The notes under the pieces: model-generated
What the model saw: only the letters and a program-made list of their open reading frames with translations
What the model was told of the DNA's origin: nothing
Database searches by the model: none
Position numbers and translations under genes: made by a program
Shown here: piece by piece, positions 28,956-41,100 of the stretch
Position numbering within the stretch: position 1 is the first letter of the stretch
Layout: each line of letters starts with the position of its first letter
Assembly (NCBI GenBank): GCA_903828565.1
Contig: CAIKMQ010000032.1
Span: forward strand, 62,001 to 126,000
Source of the DNA: an uncultured Leptolinea sp.
GTDB taxonomy: Bacteria; Chloroflexota; Anaerolineae; Anaerolineales; Anaerolineaceae
Direction: 5' to 3'
Length of the DNA: 64,000 nt

Positions 28956-30116
28956 TCACAGGGACCTTTGCAGGCTGAGCATAGTGATGTCGTCGAATTG
29001 GCGGGTGTTGCGGGTGAAGTCTTCCAGTTCCGCACGGAGGTTCGCTATTACTCCACCCGGGAGCAATGAGCGTGCCACGATCGTTTGGAACAACCGCAGG
29101 TTCCCGAAGCGCTCTTCGCTGCTGTTGATGGCATCTGGGACACCGTCTGTGAAGGCCAACAGCAGGTCACCTCTGTTCAACTGGATACTGCTGGATGTAT
29201 ATTCCTGTCCGGGAAATACGCCAATTACAGGTCCTGTTTTTTCCAATCGTGTCAAATTTCCATTACGCAGTAGGCGGGGAGGTTCATTACCGCAGTTGGC
29301 ATAGCTGAGATTACCGGTGGAGGGATCCAATACCCCCACAAAAAGCGTGGTAAAAGTATTCGTGTCTTCGTGAGTACCGGTCACATAATCGTTGATCGAA
29401 TTGATGGTCCGTTGGATAAGCGCTGGGTGCGTATTATCCTGATCGATACCCGCAGGAGCGCCAGTGAGCACACGGATCAATGTGCGGAAGAGGGTCATAT
29501 AGAGGGCTGCGCCAACCCCCTTTCCACAAACATCCCCCAATACGCATACCAGGCTACCATCCACCAGGGTGAAAGCGTCGTAATAATCTCCTGCGACTTC
29601 GTGTGCCGCCTGAAAATATGCCGATAATTCCCACCCCTGTATCTCGGGGAGGACTTGCGGTAGGAACTCCCCCTGGATAAGGCGGGCAATCTCAAACTCA
29701 TGTTCCAGACTGTACAGGTATTGTTTCTCAATATCGCGCAAGCGCTTTTTTTCCAGACAAGATGATATCCGCGCGTGAAGGATGACTGGTTCAAATGGTT
29801 TTGGCAGGTAGTCTTCCGCGCCAAGTTGTATACCTCGAGCGACACTATCCAAACTGTTATTTGCAGAGATCACAATGACTGGTAGATCGGCTGTTACTGG
29901 GTCTTTCTTCAACTGCCTGAGGACATCAAAGCCATCCATTACAGGCATCATGATATCCAACAGAACAAGGTGAGGAGAAGCCTCGGCAACCTGTTGAAGG
30001 GCTTGTTGCCCGTCCGTAGCGGTGATCACCGAATAACCCGCATCTTCCAACTCCTGCTGCAGGTAATCCAAATTGAAAGGTTCATCATCCACAATGAGTA
30101 TACGGGCAGATTCCAT
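28956..30116 (-). CDS. Receiver domain + SpoIIE/RsbU PP2C phosphatase response regulator
   Basis: ILIVDDEPFNLDYL...LLDIMMPVMDGFDVL receiver; GDYYDAFTLVDGSLVCVLGDVCGKGVGAALYM PP2C motif. Confidence 0.92.
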   Translation of the reverse strand: MESARILIVDDEPFNLDYLQQELEDAGYSVITATDGQQALQQVAEASPHLVLLDIMMPVMDGFDVLRQLKKDPVTADLPVIVISANNSLDSVARGIQLGAEDYLPKPFEPVILHARISSCLEKKRLRDIEKQYLYSLEHEFEIARLIQGEFLPQVLPEIQGWELSAYFQAAHEVAGDYYDAFTLVDGSLVCVLGDVCGKGVGAALYMTLFRTLIRVLTGAPAGIDQDNTHPALIQRTINSINDYVTGTHEDTNTFTTLFVGVLDPSTGNLSYANCGNEPPRLLRNGNLTRLEKTGPVIGVFPGQEYTSSSIQLNRGDLLLAFTDGVPDAINSSEERFGNLRLFQTIVARSLLPGGVIANLRAELEDFTRNTRQFDDITMLSLQRSL

Positions 30117-30118
30117 CG

Positions 30119-30478
30119 CTACTCCAGGTACTTGTTCAGGCAGGCGGTCAATAGAGCTTCATCCACCGGCTTTGTCAGGTAATCGGTACACCCTGCCTGC
30201 AAGGCTTTATCTCTGTCACCTTGCATGGCATGGGCGGATAAACCGATGATCGGCATTGTACTCCCTGCTTGACGAATCGCCTGTGTTGCCTGATAGCCAT
30301 CAAGTAAGGGCAGCGAAATATCCATTAAAACCAAGTCTGGGAGCAGTGTATTCGTCATTTCGATTGCCTGGATCCCATCCCTGGCAATATGGCAGATGTA
30401 ATCATCTTCCAGTAATTGGAGGATCAGATCCAAATTCAAGTCGATATCTTCCACTATCAATATTTTCTTCATGATCAC
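30119..30478 (-). CDS. CheY-like single-domain response regulator
   Basis: ILIVEDIDLNLDLI ... LVLMDISLPLLDGYQ ... YLTKPVDEALL. Confidence 0.93.
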   Translation of the reverse strand: MIMKKILIVEDIDLNLDLILQLLEDDYICHIARDGIQAIEMTNTLLPDLVLMDISLPLLDGYQATQAIRQAGSTMPIIGLSAHAMQGDRDKALQAGCTDYLTKPVDEALLTACLNKYLE

Positions 30479-30481
30479 CTG

Positions 30482-33400
30482 TTAATTGGATTCAGAAGTA
30501 CCGGAAGCATGCGGCGTTAATGCCTGGCGTATCACTTCAATTATCTGTTCATTCTGATAACCCTGCTTCTTAAAGACTCTCAGGGCATTCCGATTAGCAT
30601 ACTCCATCTCGGAAGGTGACAATTCTTTCGCACTGATGATGATCACAGGGATACCGGAAAGGTTTTGGCTTTTGTGGAGTTCTTCCAAAAAGCCAAAACC
30701 GTCCAGATTGGGCATAATGATATCCAATAGAATGATATCCGGTTTCGTGATGCGAAGAGAAGCCAGTCCTTTGACGCCATCCTCAGCCACCTGGACGATG
30801 AATTCAGTTCCCGTCAGGACCTGGCTCATTACATCCAGAACATTTGGATCGTCATCCACCACCAGGACAGTCTTTTGTGAATGCGAAGTCTCGCCGATAG
30901 CATGGATGAGCGCCGCCCTGACCGCTGCAGGATCCAGCGGTTTCAACAGGTAATCGGTGGCACCCAGCTGGAAGCCTAGAGCTTTCTTATCCACGATCGT
31001 CAGCAAGATCACGGGGATAGCCGATGCTTCGGGGTGATGTTTCAGATCATAGAGGATCTGCCAGCCATCAGCGCCGGGCAGGAGAACATCGAGGAGGATG
31101 GCATCCGGTTGATTGTGGATCGCCAGATTGAGCCCACGACGCGCATCACTGGTGCCGATCACTTCAAAGAGATCATTCCCCAGGCTTTCCTGTACTAGGT
31201 ATACCGCATCCGGATCGTCATCAATGACTAGGACCCGTTTCTTGCCATCCTCGCGTTTTGGAGCTGTGACAGAGACATGGGAATGTTCTTCGGGCGTTCC
31301 GGCAAGAGCTGGTTCTTCGTTTGCCAGGCGGCTCTGGTAGTGAAGTGGCAGTGTCAGGGTGAAGGTTGACCCTTTACCGATCTCACTGGTGACGGTGATC
31401 TCCCCCCCAAGTAGACGTGCCAGATTGCGGCTGATAGATAGGCCAAGTCCCGTTCCCCCATACTGCCGCGTCGTGCTGGAATCCGCCTGCTGAAATTCAT
31501 TGAAGATGCGGGTGAGGGCTTCCGGGCTGATGCCAATGCCGGTGTCTTTCACATTGATACATAGAAGATCGTTGCATTTTTCAGCTGACAGGGTAATAGA
31601 TCCCTCATGGGTGAATTTGGCCGCATTGCTAAGCAGATTCAAGACAATCTGGCGGATCTTGTCTTGATCTGAAACCGCGGTCGTAAGGTTTTCGGCAACC
31701 TCTTTTAGGAAAGTGACGCCAGGCTTCACCAGTGGCTGGGTAGTGTTGTAACACAGATCGATCAAAGCCTGCACTCTGAAATTAGAAGCCAGTACATCCA
31801 TGCGACCGGCTTCGATCTTGGCAATATCCAACACAGTATTAATAAGATTGAGCAAGTGGTCCGCGCTGATTAGTACCTTGTCTAGGTTCTCCGTCTGCTT
31901 TTCCGGCAACTGACCTTCCGCCTTGCGGCGAACTATACGGGTGAAGCCGATGATGGCATTCAGTGGGGTGCGTAATTCATGGCTCATATTTGCCAGGAAT
32001 GCGCTCTTAGCCTGGTTAGCCTGTTCAGCATCAGCGCGGGCTTGCTGGGCCTGGGCGTACAATTGCGCATTGTGAAGGGCAGCCCCGACTCCTGAAGCGA
32101 TGGTGGCCAATAATCGGCCATCCGTTTCATTGAATATGCCTTCTTCAACCGTACTTTGGACACTAAGCACACCAACTGCCTGCCCGCTGACAATGATCGG
32201 GACACCGAGGTACGAAAGGGAAAATTTACCGACTACTTTACGTCCAAGCCGTTTGGTCGCGCTAGTCAAGTCATCGTTGATCAGCAACGGCTGCCCGGTT
32301 TGGATGACCGTGCTAGTTAAGCCTTCCCCATATTGGATGGGCGTGAGTTCTTCTCCATAAGTATAAGGGAAGGAGATCGTCATGCCGGATGAGTCAAGCA
32401 GTGCGACATAGGCAATATCAGCGTTGAATATCGTCCGAGTCTGCTCGCCAACCAGGTGAATCAGTGAGTCCACATCCAATTCGCTGGCAAGGGCTGAACC
32501 GACGGTATTGACAGCGGCTAGTTCCGCTGCTCGCTGCTCTGTCTCTTTCAGCAATCGTTGGGTTTCATTGAACAGGTACGCATTGGATAACGCAGCACCA
32601 AGCGAGGCAGCTATGGTGATCAGCAAATTGACCTCGGCATCCCTGAAGGCATATTCTTTATCAAAACTTTCAATACGGATGTTGCCGACCACATGGTCGC
32701 CATTGATGATGGGTATGAACGCACCGGAGCGGCTGGCATCGGTGCCATCCACCACTGGTGAGATCGAGTTCCCTTCAGCTGTCGTATTCCAGATGATCGG
32801 CTGGTGAGTTTTTAACAGGTGGGAAAAAGGTCCATTTGATAACGGGGCGTGGTCTGGAATTACCAAGCGCTCACCATGCTCATACTCATACAGGTGACGC
32901 AGCAAGCCCTCCTTCTCAAGGTACCATAGGATTCCCAGGTCGGGTGTATGAAATACCTCGCGCAGTTTATCGCCGACCAGTTCAACAATACCGGCAAAAT
33001 CCAACCGGGATGCCAGCCCTTGCTGAATGCTATTAATGAGAGCCAGCTCTGTGTTGCGGCGCTGCTCGACCTCGAACAGCCGAGCATTCTCTATTGTGGT
33101 CCCCAGGTTGGATGCAAAGGTCTGAAGCAGGCGCAGGTGATCCATCGAAAAGGCATACTGCCGAGGATCTGAAACTGCCACAAGACCGATGGTGCGGTCA
33201 TTTACTATGATCGGCACACCCAGCCAGGATTGTGAGAACATTCCCTGGCCTTTTTCGATGATCTCCGGTGGAAAATATGCGCCATTCGTAATTTCCTCTT
33301 CAAGGGTGCTGAGGAGGAGCGGTTTTCCTGTGGTGATCACTTTGGAAGAAAGACCAGTTCCGAGGGGGAATGGTTCCACATAATCCAGAAATCCGCCTTC

Positions 33401-34768
33401 ATCCTCATCATATTCATAAGGGATGTGGATGAGGTTGGTCTGGACATCCAACAGCATAATCAATAATGAACGAGTGCCCAGGCTGACACGCAGTTTATCC
33501 CCTACCGACCGGATGATCATTTGTATATCCAACGTCTTGGCCATTTCCTGACCCAGATCGTTAAGCATGGCGAGTTCAGCATTTCGTTGATGCTCCGCTT
33601 CCAGCGCGCGGATGCGGGTGATAGCCGTTGCGATGTGCTGTGCAACGAAAAGCAGCATCTCGTCATCCTGGTCTGTGTAGGTGATCCCGGCTGTGTATGA
33701 TTGTACGAAGATCGCGCCGATGGTTTTGCCTTCTACTTTGAGCGGAGCGCCTAGGACATCTACACAATCAGAACCATACAGGGAAACCTCGCCAGTTTCC
33801 ATCAGGTGAGAGATGCTCTCCCACCCATGGTGGACAGGATTCCCGCTGCGGATGATATAACTGGTAAGGCCCGGAAATTCGGATAACGGCAAGGGGGAGA
33901 TTGCTTCGTCTTTTTCGTCCACAAAGTATGGAAAGCTGAGCAATCCGGTTTGATCGTCGTACAAGGCAATGAAAAGGTTGCCGGCATACATCAGTCCGTT
34001 GATGATCTCATGTACCTGGCGGTAAAAGGTTTGCATATCTCCGGAGGAACTGGCTGCATCAGCAATACGGTACAGGGCGGACTGGGTCTTGTTGGTGCGT
34101 CTAAGCTCCTCCGTCCGGTGGGCTACTTTATCTTCCAGAGTGCGCGCATGTTCTTTTAATAGCCGCTGGGTATTTTTCAGTTCATTTTGTGCCTGCAGTT
34201 CTTTTTTGATCGTATTCTGTTGAAAACGATAGAAAAGGATCAACAGAGACATAATGATGGCCAGAAGCATAGCCAAATCAACAGTTTCCCAGATCCAATC
34301 ATCCAGCAGGTAGGAAGTGCGTTCTGTCTGAAGCCAGAGTGCGAGCATGCCATTCTGAGAGAAAATGGCAAAAGTTGCCATGGTTGCCAGGCTGAAGAAA
34401 GCCATAAGGACTGCAGAACCCGGACCGATGAGGATGAGAGCCCCAACAGGCAGGGCAAAGAGATAGATCTTTCCACTGCTGCCTAATCCGTGGCTAGCCA
34501 GGCTGATGATACCGATGATATATGGAACAATAAGGACACCCCATGCGCGCACCCGGAGGTTAATATTGCGAAAAATCGCCAGTACGATGAGCAGGACGGT
34601 GAGGATGCCGTAAAAAATGACAATCGACCAGAGTCCACTCTTTGAGCGGGCTTCAAAGATGGTTGCCACCAGCATGATCGCGGCAGCCACAGATACCACG
34701 ATTAAAAATGTATTCAGGATGGAAGTCCGCCAGGACTTCAGAGCATCTATACCTTTCTTACTTTTCAT
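30482..34768 (-). CDS. Hybrid sensor histidine kinase: TM region, ~4 GAF, HisKA, HATPase, two receivers
   Basis: [20 protein letters not shown]-box, [18 protein letters not shown], two DDD/LLDxxLP receiver modules, repeated GAF blocks ending in LGVPIIV or FIPIING. Confidence 0.93.
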   Translation of the reverse strand: MKSKKGIDALKSWRTSILNTFLIVVSVAAAIMLVATIFEARSKSGLWSIVIFYGILTVLLIVLAIFRNINLRVRAWGVLIVPYIIGIISLASHGLGSSGKIYLFALPVGALILIGPGSAVLMAFFSLATMATFAIFSQNGMLALWLQTERTSYLLDDWIWETVDLAMLLAIIMSLLILFYRFQQNTIKKELQAQNELKNTQRLLKEHARTLEDKVAHRTEELRRTNKTQSALYRIADAASSSGDMQTFYRQVHEIINGLMYAGNLFIALYDDQTGLLSFPYFVDEKDEAISPLPLSEFPGLTSYIIRSGNPVHHGWESISHLMETGEVSLYGSDCVDVLGAPLKVEGKTIGAIFVQSYTAGITYTDQDDEMLLFVAQHIATAITRIRALEAEHQRNAELAMLNDLGQEMAKTLDIQMIIRSVGDKLRVSLGTRSLLIMLLDVQTNLIHIPYEYDEDEGGFLDYVEPFPLGTGLSSKVITTGKPLLLSTLEEEITNGAYFPPEIIEKGQGMFSQSWLGVPIIVNDRTIGLVAVSDPRQYAFSMDHLRLLQTFASNLGTTIENARLFEVEQRRNTELALINSIQQGLASRLDFAGIVELVGDKLREVFHTPDLGILWYLEKEGLLRHLYEYEHGERLVIPDHAPLSNGPFSHLLKTHQPIIWNTTAEGNSISPVVDGTDASRSGAFIPIINGDHVVGNIRIESFDKEYAFRDAEVNLLITIAASLGAALSNAYLFNETQRLLKETEQRAAELAAVNTVGSALASELDVDSLIHLVGEQTRTIFNADIAYVALLDSSGMTISFPYTYGEELTPIQYGEGLTSTVIQTGQPLLINDDLTSATKRLGRKVVGKFSLSYLGVPIIVSGQAVGVLSVQSTVEEGIFNETDGRLLATIASGVGAALHNAQLYAQAQQARADAEQANQAKSAFLANMSHELRTPLNAIIGFTRIVRRKAEGQLPEKQTENLDKVLISADHLLNLINTVLDIAKIEAGRMDVLASNFRVQALIDLCYNTTQPLVKPGVTFLKEVAENLTTAVSDQDKIRQIVLNLLSNAAKFTHEGSITLSAEKCNDLLCINVKDTGIGISPEALTRIFNEFQQADSSTTRQYGGTGLGLSISRNLARLLGGEITVTSEIGKGSTFTLTLPLHYQSRLANEEPALAGTPEEHSHVSVTAPKREDGKKRVLVIDDDPDAVYLVQESLGNDLFEVIGTSDARRGLNLAIHNQPDAILLDVLLPGADGWQILYDLKHHPEASAIPVILLTIVDKKALGFQLGATDYLLKPLDPAAVRAALIHAIGETSHSQKTVLVVDDDPNVLDVMSQVLTGTEFIVQVAEDGVKGLASLRITKPDIILLDIIMPNLDGFGFLEELHKSQNLSGIPVIIISAKELSPSEMEYANRNALRVFKKQGYQNEQIIEVIRQALTPHASGTSESN

Positions 34769-34817
34769 GCTCCTCCTCGCACCGGAGCGAAATGTTCAAC
34801 CGGTATCATTTGATTAG

Positions 34818-36356
34818 CTACATCATAGCATCTCTGGGGCGGTATTGCAGCGCCTCAGCCAGATGAATTACTGAAATAGCATCCACTCCAGCGAGGTCGG
34901 CTATGGTGCGGGCAAGTTTGAGGATGCGGTGGTAAGAGCGGGCCGTTAATTGAAGTTGGTTGGTCGCGGATTTCATTAGTCCCCGCGAGACATCATCCAG
35001 CGGGCAAAAGCGGCGGACTTCACCTGTACCCATATCTGCGTTACAAAGCGAAAAACTTAGTTTCTCACCGGAGGAGAAACGCTCCCGCTGTCGTGAACGG
35101 GCTGTCTCCACCCGCTCCTGGATGGATGAACTGGGTTCACCCAGACGGTCATCGCTGAGCTTTTCAAATTCCACCCTGGGAACATGAATGTGGATATCAA
35201 TGCGATCCATCAGTGGGCCGGATACCCGCTTTTGGTATTTGGATACCGTGCTGTTGGAGCAGGTACAAGGCCGAACCGGGTCGCCGTAGTAGCCGCAGGG
35301 ACACGGATTCATGGCAGCGATCAACTGGCAGTTGGCAGGGAAGGTAAGAGAACCCTGGGCGCGGCTAATGGTCACCAGTTTGTCTTCGATCGGCTGGCGC
35401 AGTACGTCTAGCACACGGGTGCCGAACTCCGGTAGTTCATCCAGAAAAAGCACACCGCGGTGGGCCAGGGATACCTCCCCGGGGTGCGGCCAGTTGCCTC
35501 CTCCTACCAGGCCGGCATGTGAGATGGTGTGATGTGGCGCGCGGAATGGCCGGTTGCGGATGAGTGGGGTGTCAGGAGGCAGCTGATCTGCCACGGAATA
35601 GATCTGTGTCACATCGAGCGCTTCTTCGATTGTCATGTGCGGCAAGATGGCAGGAAGGGCGCGAGCGAGCAAGGTTTTACCAACACCGGGTGGGCCGATC
35701 ATTAATACATTGTGCCCCCCGGCAGCAGCCACTTCCAGAGCGCGTTTTACATGCTCCTGGCCTTTGATCTCGCGAAAATCCGTTTGCACCTGCACAGGAA
35801 GACTTTCCGGGTCGACCGGAGGAGTTGGTGCGATGGGTTTGATCTTTTTCAGGTGAAGAAAGAGGTCGCGCAGGTTGCGGACAGGGATAACTTCCATACC
35901 AGGGATCAACGCGGCTTCCGGTGCATCCACCTCCGGAACGATGACGGAGCGGTATCCCTCCCGACGGGCAACTGCAACCATCGGCAGCACACCCCGGACA
36001 TGGCGGACGCTGCCGTCCAGCGAGAGCTCACCCAGAACGACAGAGCCATCCAGGCAGCCGGGATCCAGTTCATCCCCGGAGATGAGAACTCCCAGAGCGA
36101 TCGGCAGGTCGTATGCCGGGCCTTCTTTTCGGACGGAAGCCGGGGCGAGGTTCACCGTAATGCGTTTACGCGGGTAGGAAAGGCCGGCATTCTTGATGGC
36201 AGAAAGGACACGTTCGCGGCTTTCTTGAACCGAGGCATCGGGCAGACCCACGATAACAACACCGGGCAGGCCGTTCCCTCCGCCGGTATCCACTTCCACT
36301 TCCACGATGACCCCATCAAGCCCGATCACCGCGCATGAAAATACACGAGCAAGCAT
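34818..36356 (-). CDS. comM: YifB/ComM-family Mg-chelatase-like AAA ATPase
   Basis: GVIVEVEVDTGGGNGLPGVVIVGLPDASVQESRERV, GPPGVGKTLLARALP, NPCPCGYYGD. Start moved from 36395 to ATG 36356. Confidence 0.93.
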   Translation of the reverse strand: MLARVFSCAVIGLDGVIVEVEVDTGGGNGLPGVVIVGLPDASVQESRERVLSAIKNAGLSYPRKRITVNLAPASVRKEGPAYDLPIALGVLISGDELDPGCLDGSVVLGELSLDGSVRHVRGVLPMVAVARREGYRSVIVPEVDAPEAALIPGMEVIPVRNLRDLFLHLKKIKPIAPTPPVDPESLPVQVQTDFREIKGQEHVKRALEVAAAGGHNVLMIGPPGVGKTLLARALPAILPHMTIEEALDVTQIYSVADQLPPDTPLIRNRPFRAPHHTISHAGLVGGGNWPHPGEVSLAHRGVLFLDELPEFGTRVLDVLRQPIEDKLVTISRAQGSLTFPANCQLIAAMNPCPCGYYGDPVRPCTCSNSTVSKYQKRVSGPLMDRIDIHIHVPRVEFEKLSDDRLGEPSSSIQERVETARSRQRERFSSGEKLSFSLCNADMGTGEVRRFCPLDDVSRGLMKSATNQLQLTARSYHRILKLARTIADLAGVDAISVIHLAEALQYRPRDAMM

Positions 36357-36463
36357 GCAAGTAGTGTAGATGAGGGATTTTTTCCTGTCAAGCACAATAG
36401 GGATGAATTATTGGGGAGTGAGAATGGCTGGTATAGGAATGGGTATAATAAACGGGAGGGAAT

Positions 36464-36868
36464 ATGCTGACAATCCAAGAGTTGGTGGAGCATTACCGCG
36501 GATTACCGGAAAGATATGTGGATGTCCTGGTAGAGGTTCATAATCTGGTCGCATTGGTGAACCCGCAGGCTGTGGAGGAGATGCGCCGGCAGGGGGTGGT
36601 GTATTATGATGCGCGGCGCGGCGGTCCGGTAAAGGCTGGTATCTGCCAGGTGCTCTTCAAGGATAAAGAAATCCACGTGGCGTTCATACACGGTGCGTTG
36701 CTGCCGGATCCGCAGCATTTACTTAAAGGAAATACATACCCGAAGCGTTTTGTTCACGTAGGTTCCTTTGAAAGCGCTCCGTGGGATGCGATCCGAATTT
36801 TTATTACCCTACACAATGATCTGGATGTGATGGCTATTCAAACCAGGACAAATATAAAAAAAGCCTAA
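36464..36868 (+). CDS. Conserved hypothetical protein
   Basis: 134 aa ORF, no overlap with other good ORFs. Confidence 0.55.
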   Translation: MLTIQELVEHYRGLPERYVDVLVEVHNLVALVNPQAVEEMRRQGVVYYDARRGGPVKAGICQVLFKDKEIHVAFIHGALLPDPQHLLKGNTYPKRFVHVGSFESAPWDAIRIFITLHNDLDVMAIQTRTNIKKA

Positions 36869-36901
36869 GCCATTAAAGCCGTAATGGATGCATAGCCTGC
36901 A

Positions 36902-37066
36902 TCAGCAGTTAGGTTGGCGGGGGTGTTCCCACCTGCGAGGCAGGCAGAGCAGGTATTCCATAGGACCTTCCCATGTTTGCACTTGCCATCCCAAAACACG
37001 TGAGTAAAACTCTGCTGCTCTTCGCGTGTCAACAGTGTTAATCTCGAAATGAATCACCCTTCCCAT
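36902..37066 (-). pseudogene. C-terminally truncated VOC/glyoxalase-family gene
   Basis: MGRVIHFEINTVDTRRAAEFYSRVLGWQVQTWEGPMEYLL matches a VOC N-terminal module, then unrelated tail and stop at ~54 aa; SD AGGAG precedes ATG 37066. Confidence 0.65.
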
Positions 37067-37123
37067 TTCAATCTCCTTTGCTTTAAGACCAGTATAAGAT
37101 AATGAGAAATGAGAAACAATCAA

Positions 37124-37158
37124 ACGATCAGCCAACCTGTTACAGATTGGCTGATCGT
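37124..37158 (-). terminator. Long inverted repeat, possible terminator of downstream-oriented minus gene
   Basis: ACGATCAGCCAA / TTGGCTGATCGT, 12-bp perfect stem, 11-nt loop; minus strand followed by TTGATTGTTTC. Confidence 0.5.
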
Positions 37159-37188
37159 AAATGCTTTAACAAAGAACCTGGCACTATA

Positions 37189-38025
37189 TTACTTGCTGGA
37201 GAAAGCACCTCGCACCATGCTGTCATCGAAGAAAGTGCTGCACTTGCCAGAGGAAGCAAATTGGTACACAGCTGCGGTATAGATCCCATTAAGGCAGCCG
37301 TGGGCCAGCCCAAGAAATGCAAGCAGGAGCAGTAGCACAAAGATAAGAATTATTCCCAACACAATGTACTGGGCATTGAAGGATAAATAGATAGCTGGTA
37401 CACCCAGCAGTAGAAGGATGAAGGTAGCCAGCCCAAAGATGGTGCCTAATCCGAAATTCCCGATCAGCTGTTCTCCCCAGGTCTTTTTTAGCAGGCTGAC
37501 ACTACGTTTGATCGCCTCAAGCGGATTGACACCTTCCACAGCGAGTACAGGCACCACCAGATAGGTGGCAATATTCCAGGCCGTCCCTGCCACCGAACCG
37601 ATAACGCGGTAAGCACCTTTCCGGCGGGAAAGGGCTTTCAAGAGCACCCCAACTGTTGCTGCGATCAGTGCGTATCCGAAGATAGTACCTAAGCGGCTGT
37701 TGGCAATGCGAAAGCCATCTTTGATTGTCGGGTCGCCGCCTTCCAGCCGGATCATCGCTGCGCCGACCAGAGCGGTATTTGAATAAAAGATCACCAGGTA
37801 TTGCACAAGGTAGAAGGCAAATCCAACCACGAGCCCGGCAATACCTCCTTCACGGCTGAAGATGGAATCAAAAAAACTTGACAGGAACATCGGCAGGGCA
37901 AATGTCAGGCTGACGATGATGATCCCGACAGTGGATAGGATCGGGAAGATCAGCAGTTCCCGGTCAGCAGCCAGAACTGCAACTGCAGATTTGAATAATT
38001 TCCAACTATTGGCAAAGCGATTCAA
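37189..38025 (-). CDS. DUF6159-like multi-TM membrane protein (TTG start)
   Basis: NRFANSWKLFKSAVAVLAADRELLIFPILSTVG. AGGAGGT sits 6 nt upstream of a TTG at 38025; the track start 38190 crosses the divergent gene. Confidence 0.72.
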   Translation of the reverse strand: MNRFANSWKLFKSAVAVLAADRELLIFPILSTVGIIIVSLTFALPMFLSSFFDSIFSREGGIAGLVVGFAFYLVQYLVIFYSNTALVGAAMIRLEGGDPTIKDGFRIANSRLGTIFGYALIAATVGVLLKALSRRKGAYRVIGSVAGTAWNIATYLVVPVLAVEGVNPLEAIKRSVSLLKKTWGEQLIGNFGLGTIFGLATFILLLLGVPAIYLSFNAQYIVLGIILIFVLLLLLAFLGLAHGCLNGIYTAAVYQFASSGKCSTFFDDSMVRGAFSSK

Positions 38026-38156
38026 TGTGTACCTCCTGATGATATTTATCCTAGTATATACATAAAATCCACCTGCGGGTATGGGGTGTGACACTTTGCG
38101 GCAATTGATGGTGTGGGATACAATACACCTCAATACACCAGTTAGGAAGAGCGAAT

Positions 38157-41100
38157 ATGACCATGAATGAATCCAACGGACTGCCCGCACAAACTTGGTT
38201 AGACCGTAAACTGCCTCTCCCGCTACAAAACTTCAACCTTGAAAAAGCGTTGTATACACTGCTGCTCATTCTGGCAATCGTCAGCCGCTTCACCATATTG
38301 GGTGAGCGGGTGATGAGCCATGATGAAGTCAACCATGTTCGGCCATCCTGGGAGTTATACACCGGACAAGGTTACCGGCATGATCCCATCACCCACGGGC
38401 CGCTGCAGTTCCATCTGGTAGCGTTGAGTTACACCTTGTTCGGCGATACCGACTTCACCTCCCGGCTACCGGCGGCATTGTTCTCGATCGCATCTGTGAT
38501 GATGGCATGGAAATTCCGCCGCTATCTGGGGAGATTGGGTGCCTTGCTTTCAGGTGTATTTCTGTTGATCTCCCCCTTTATGCTTTTCTATGGAAGATAC
38601 ACTCGTAATGAGGCTTTTGTTGCCTTGTGGGGTTTGTTGACGCTGTATGGATTATTAAGGTATTTTGAAGAAGGAAGTGAAAAGCACCTGTTGCTGCTTG
38701 CAGCAGTCACTGCACTGCAGTTCACTACGAAAGAGACCTCCTTCATTTATAGTGCGCAATTGTTGTTTTTCCTGCTGGTTATCTTCGTCCAGCGCCTGTT
38801 CAAACACAACTGGCAAGAACTACCGATCACTACCGTTCCAGCCCTGCTCATCGGCCTTCTGATGGGGGTGGCAGCCGGTGGATTTTTGCTGGCTGGGAAA
38901 GCCCAGACACCTACCATTGACCAGGCACTTGCCACCCAGGCCGTAGTTCCCTTCATGTATTCGAAGCTGCCTTTGATCTTGCTGGGCGGTGGAGTTCTGA
39001 TGTTGGCTTTTGGCGCAATCCAGGTGGTACGCGGAGTGAGTATGGATACCATCCGGCGTGAGCGAAGTTTCGATCTGCTGATGCTGGTTGGCACTTTCGT
39101 CTTGCCGCAGCTAGCTGCATTACCGGTCAAATTACTGGGTTTCGATCCAATGGATTATTCATCAGAAGGGATGGTACGCACCGGTATTGTACTGGGTATC
39201 ATCATCGGTATTTCGATCGTTCTGGGCATCTGGTGGCGCAGGCAAACTTGGTGGAAGGCAGCCACAATCTTTTACGGAATTTTCATCCTTTTTTACACCA
39301 CCATCTTCACCAATGGCCAGGGATTTGTTACCGGCATCATTGGTTCCCTCGGTTACTGGTTGGAGCAGCAGGGCGTCCAACGCGGCAGTCAACCGCTTTA
39401 TTATTACGCTCTGGTACAGATACCGATGTACGAGTTCCTGCCTGCGATCGGCTCCTTACTGGGTATCTCTCAACTGATCCGACTGATCAGCAAGAAAACC
39501 AGGATCGCTGAAGAAATACAACCAGGTGGGGAAGTGCGATCGGAGGGCATCACTGATTCCGCGGTTAATCATTTGCCGGGCGACCTGTCAGTGGTTATTC
39601 AAAACACACCCCGCGAAATGGTGAAGGAAGTCGAAATTCTCAAACCGGTCAATACACCTGAAGCATCCTTAAACCCGGTGGATGAAAAGTTGCAGATCAC
39701 AACCGTTTTCTTATTTAGTTTGCTGGTTTACTGGTCATTGACCGCATTACTGGCATACTCCTACGCGGGTGAACGCATGCCGTGGCTGACCGTCCATATT
39801 ACCTGGCCGATGATCTTGTTGGCTGGTTTGGCTTTTGGCCGGTCTCTGGAAGGAACGGATTGGAAAAAGGTGTTGAATCGTCAGGGAGCTCTGGCGGCCG
39901 GTGCGGTCATCCTTTTGGCCGTTGCAGGTACCCGTTTTCTCGCCGCATTTTTTCAACCTACCCCGCCATTTGCCGGAAAAGAGATCGAACAGCTTTCAGC
40001 AACCATGGCATTCATCTTTGCTACCATTTTCCTGATTAGCACCCTTTCGGGGCTGATCTATGTCGTCCGGCGCTGGCCGGAGTATCCGTACAGACGCATG
40101 GGGCTGGTCGCATTTCTTATGCTGCTGGTCGTGCTGACAGCCCATTCTGCATATCTGGCGAACTATATCAATTACGATACCGCCAAGGAATTCCTGGTAT
40201 ATGCGCATGCAGCACGCGGCCCCAAGGATGTTCTAGAGCAGGTGGAGGAGATATCACAGCGGATGGCAGGGGGAAAGAACCTGCAAGTGGCATATGACAA
40301 TTCTTCGCTTTACCCTTACTGGTGGTACCTGCGTGACTTCCCCAACCTGGATTATTTCGGTGAGAAGCCATCCAAGACTTTGCGGGATGTTCCTGTGATC
40401 ATTGTTGGCAGCCCCAATTATGGTAAGGTTGACCCGATACTGGAAAAAGAATTTTACTCTTATGAATACATGCGCCTCTGGTGGCCGAATCAGGATTACT
40501 ATAACCTGACCTGGGAGCGGATCAAGAATGCCATTATGGATCCAAAGATTCGTGCGGGAATCTTGGATATCTGGCTGAACCGCGATTACACGCTTTATGC
40601 AGAAGCTACAGGCAGCACTGCTCTGACTCTTGAAAGCTGGGAGCCGTCAGAGCGTCTGAAACTCTATATACGCAAGGATATCGCCGCGCAAATCTGGGAT
40701 TTGGGGTTGGCTCCACAACCCGTGGTGGAACAGCCGGATCCCTACGAGGCGGCCAGAATACCGCTACAGGCAGATATTGTGATTGGCGGAACAGGAACGG
40801 AAGCCGGTTTGTTCAATGCACCGCGGGCAGTCGCCGTAGCAAAAGACGGTAGCATATATGTGGCTGATTCCCGCAACCATCGCATCCAGCACCTGGGCGT
40901 GGATGGAAGTGTCTATTCCACTTGGGGATCCTTTGCTGATGCAGCACAAGGGATAGCACCGGGAGGGACATTCAATGAACCCTGGGGAATTGCCGTCGGG
41001 CCGGATGGATCGGTCTTTGTATCAGATACCTGGAATCATCGCGTCCAGAAGTTCGATGCCAATGGAAAATTTATTACCATGTGGGGCTATTTCGGGCAAG

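Noticed and set aside
35712-36338. 208-aa plus-strand ORF
   Set aside because: Antisense shadow of the YifB/ComM gene.
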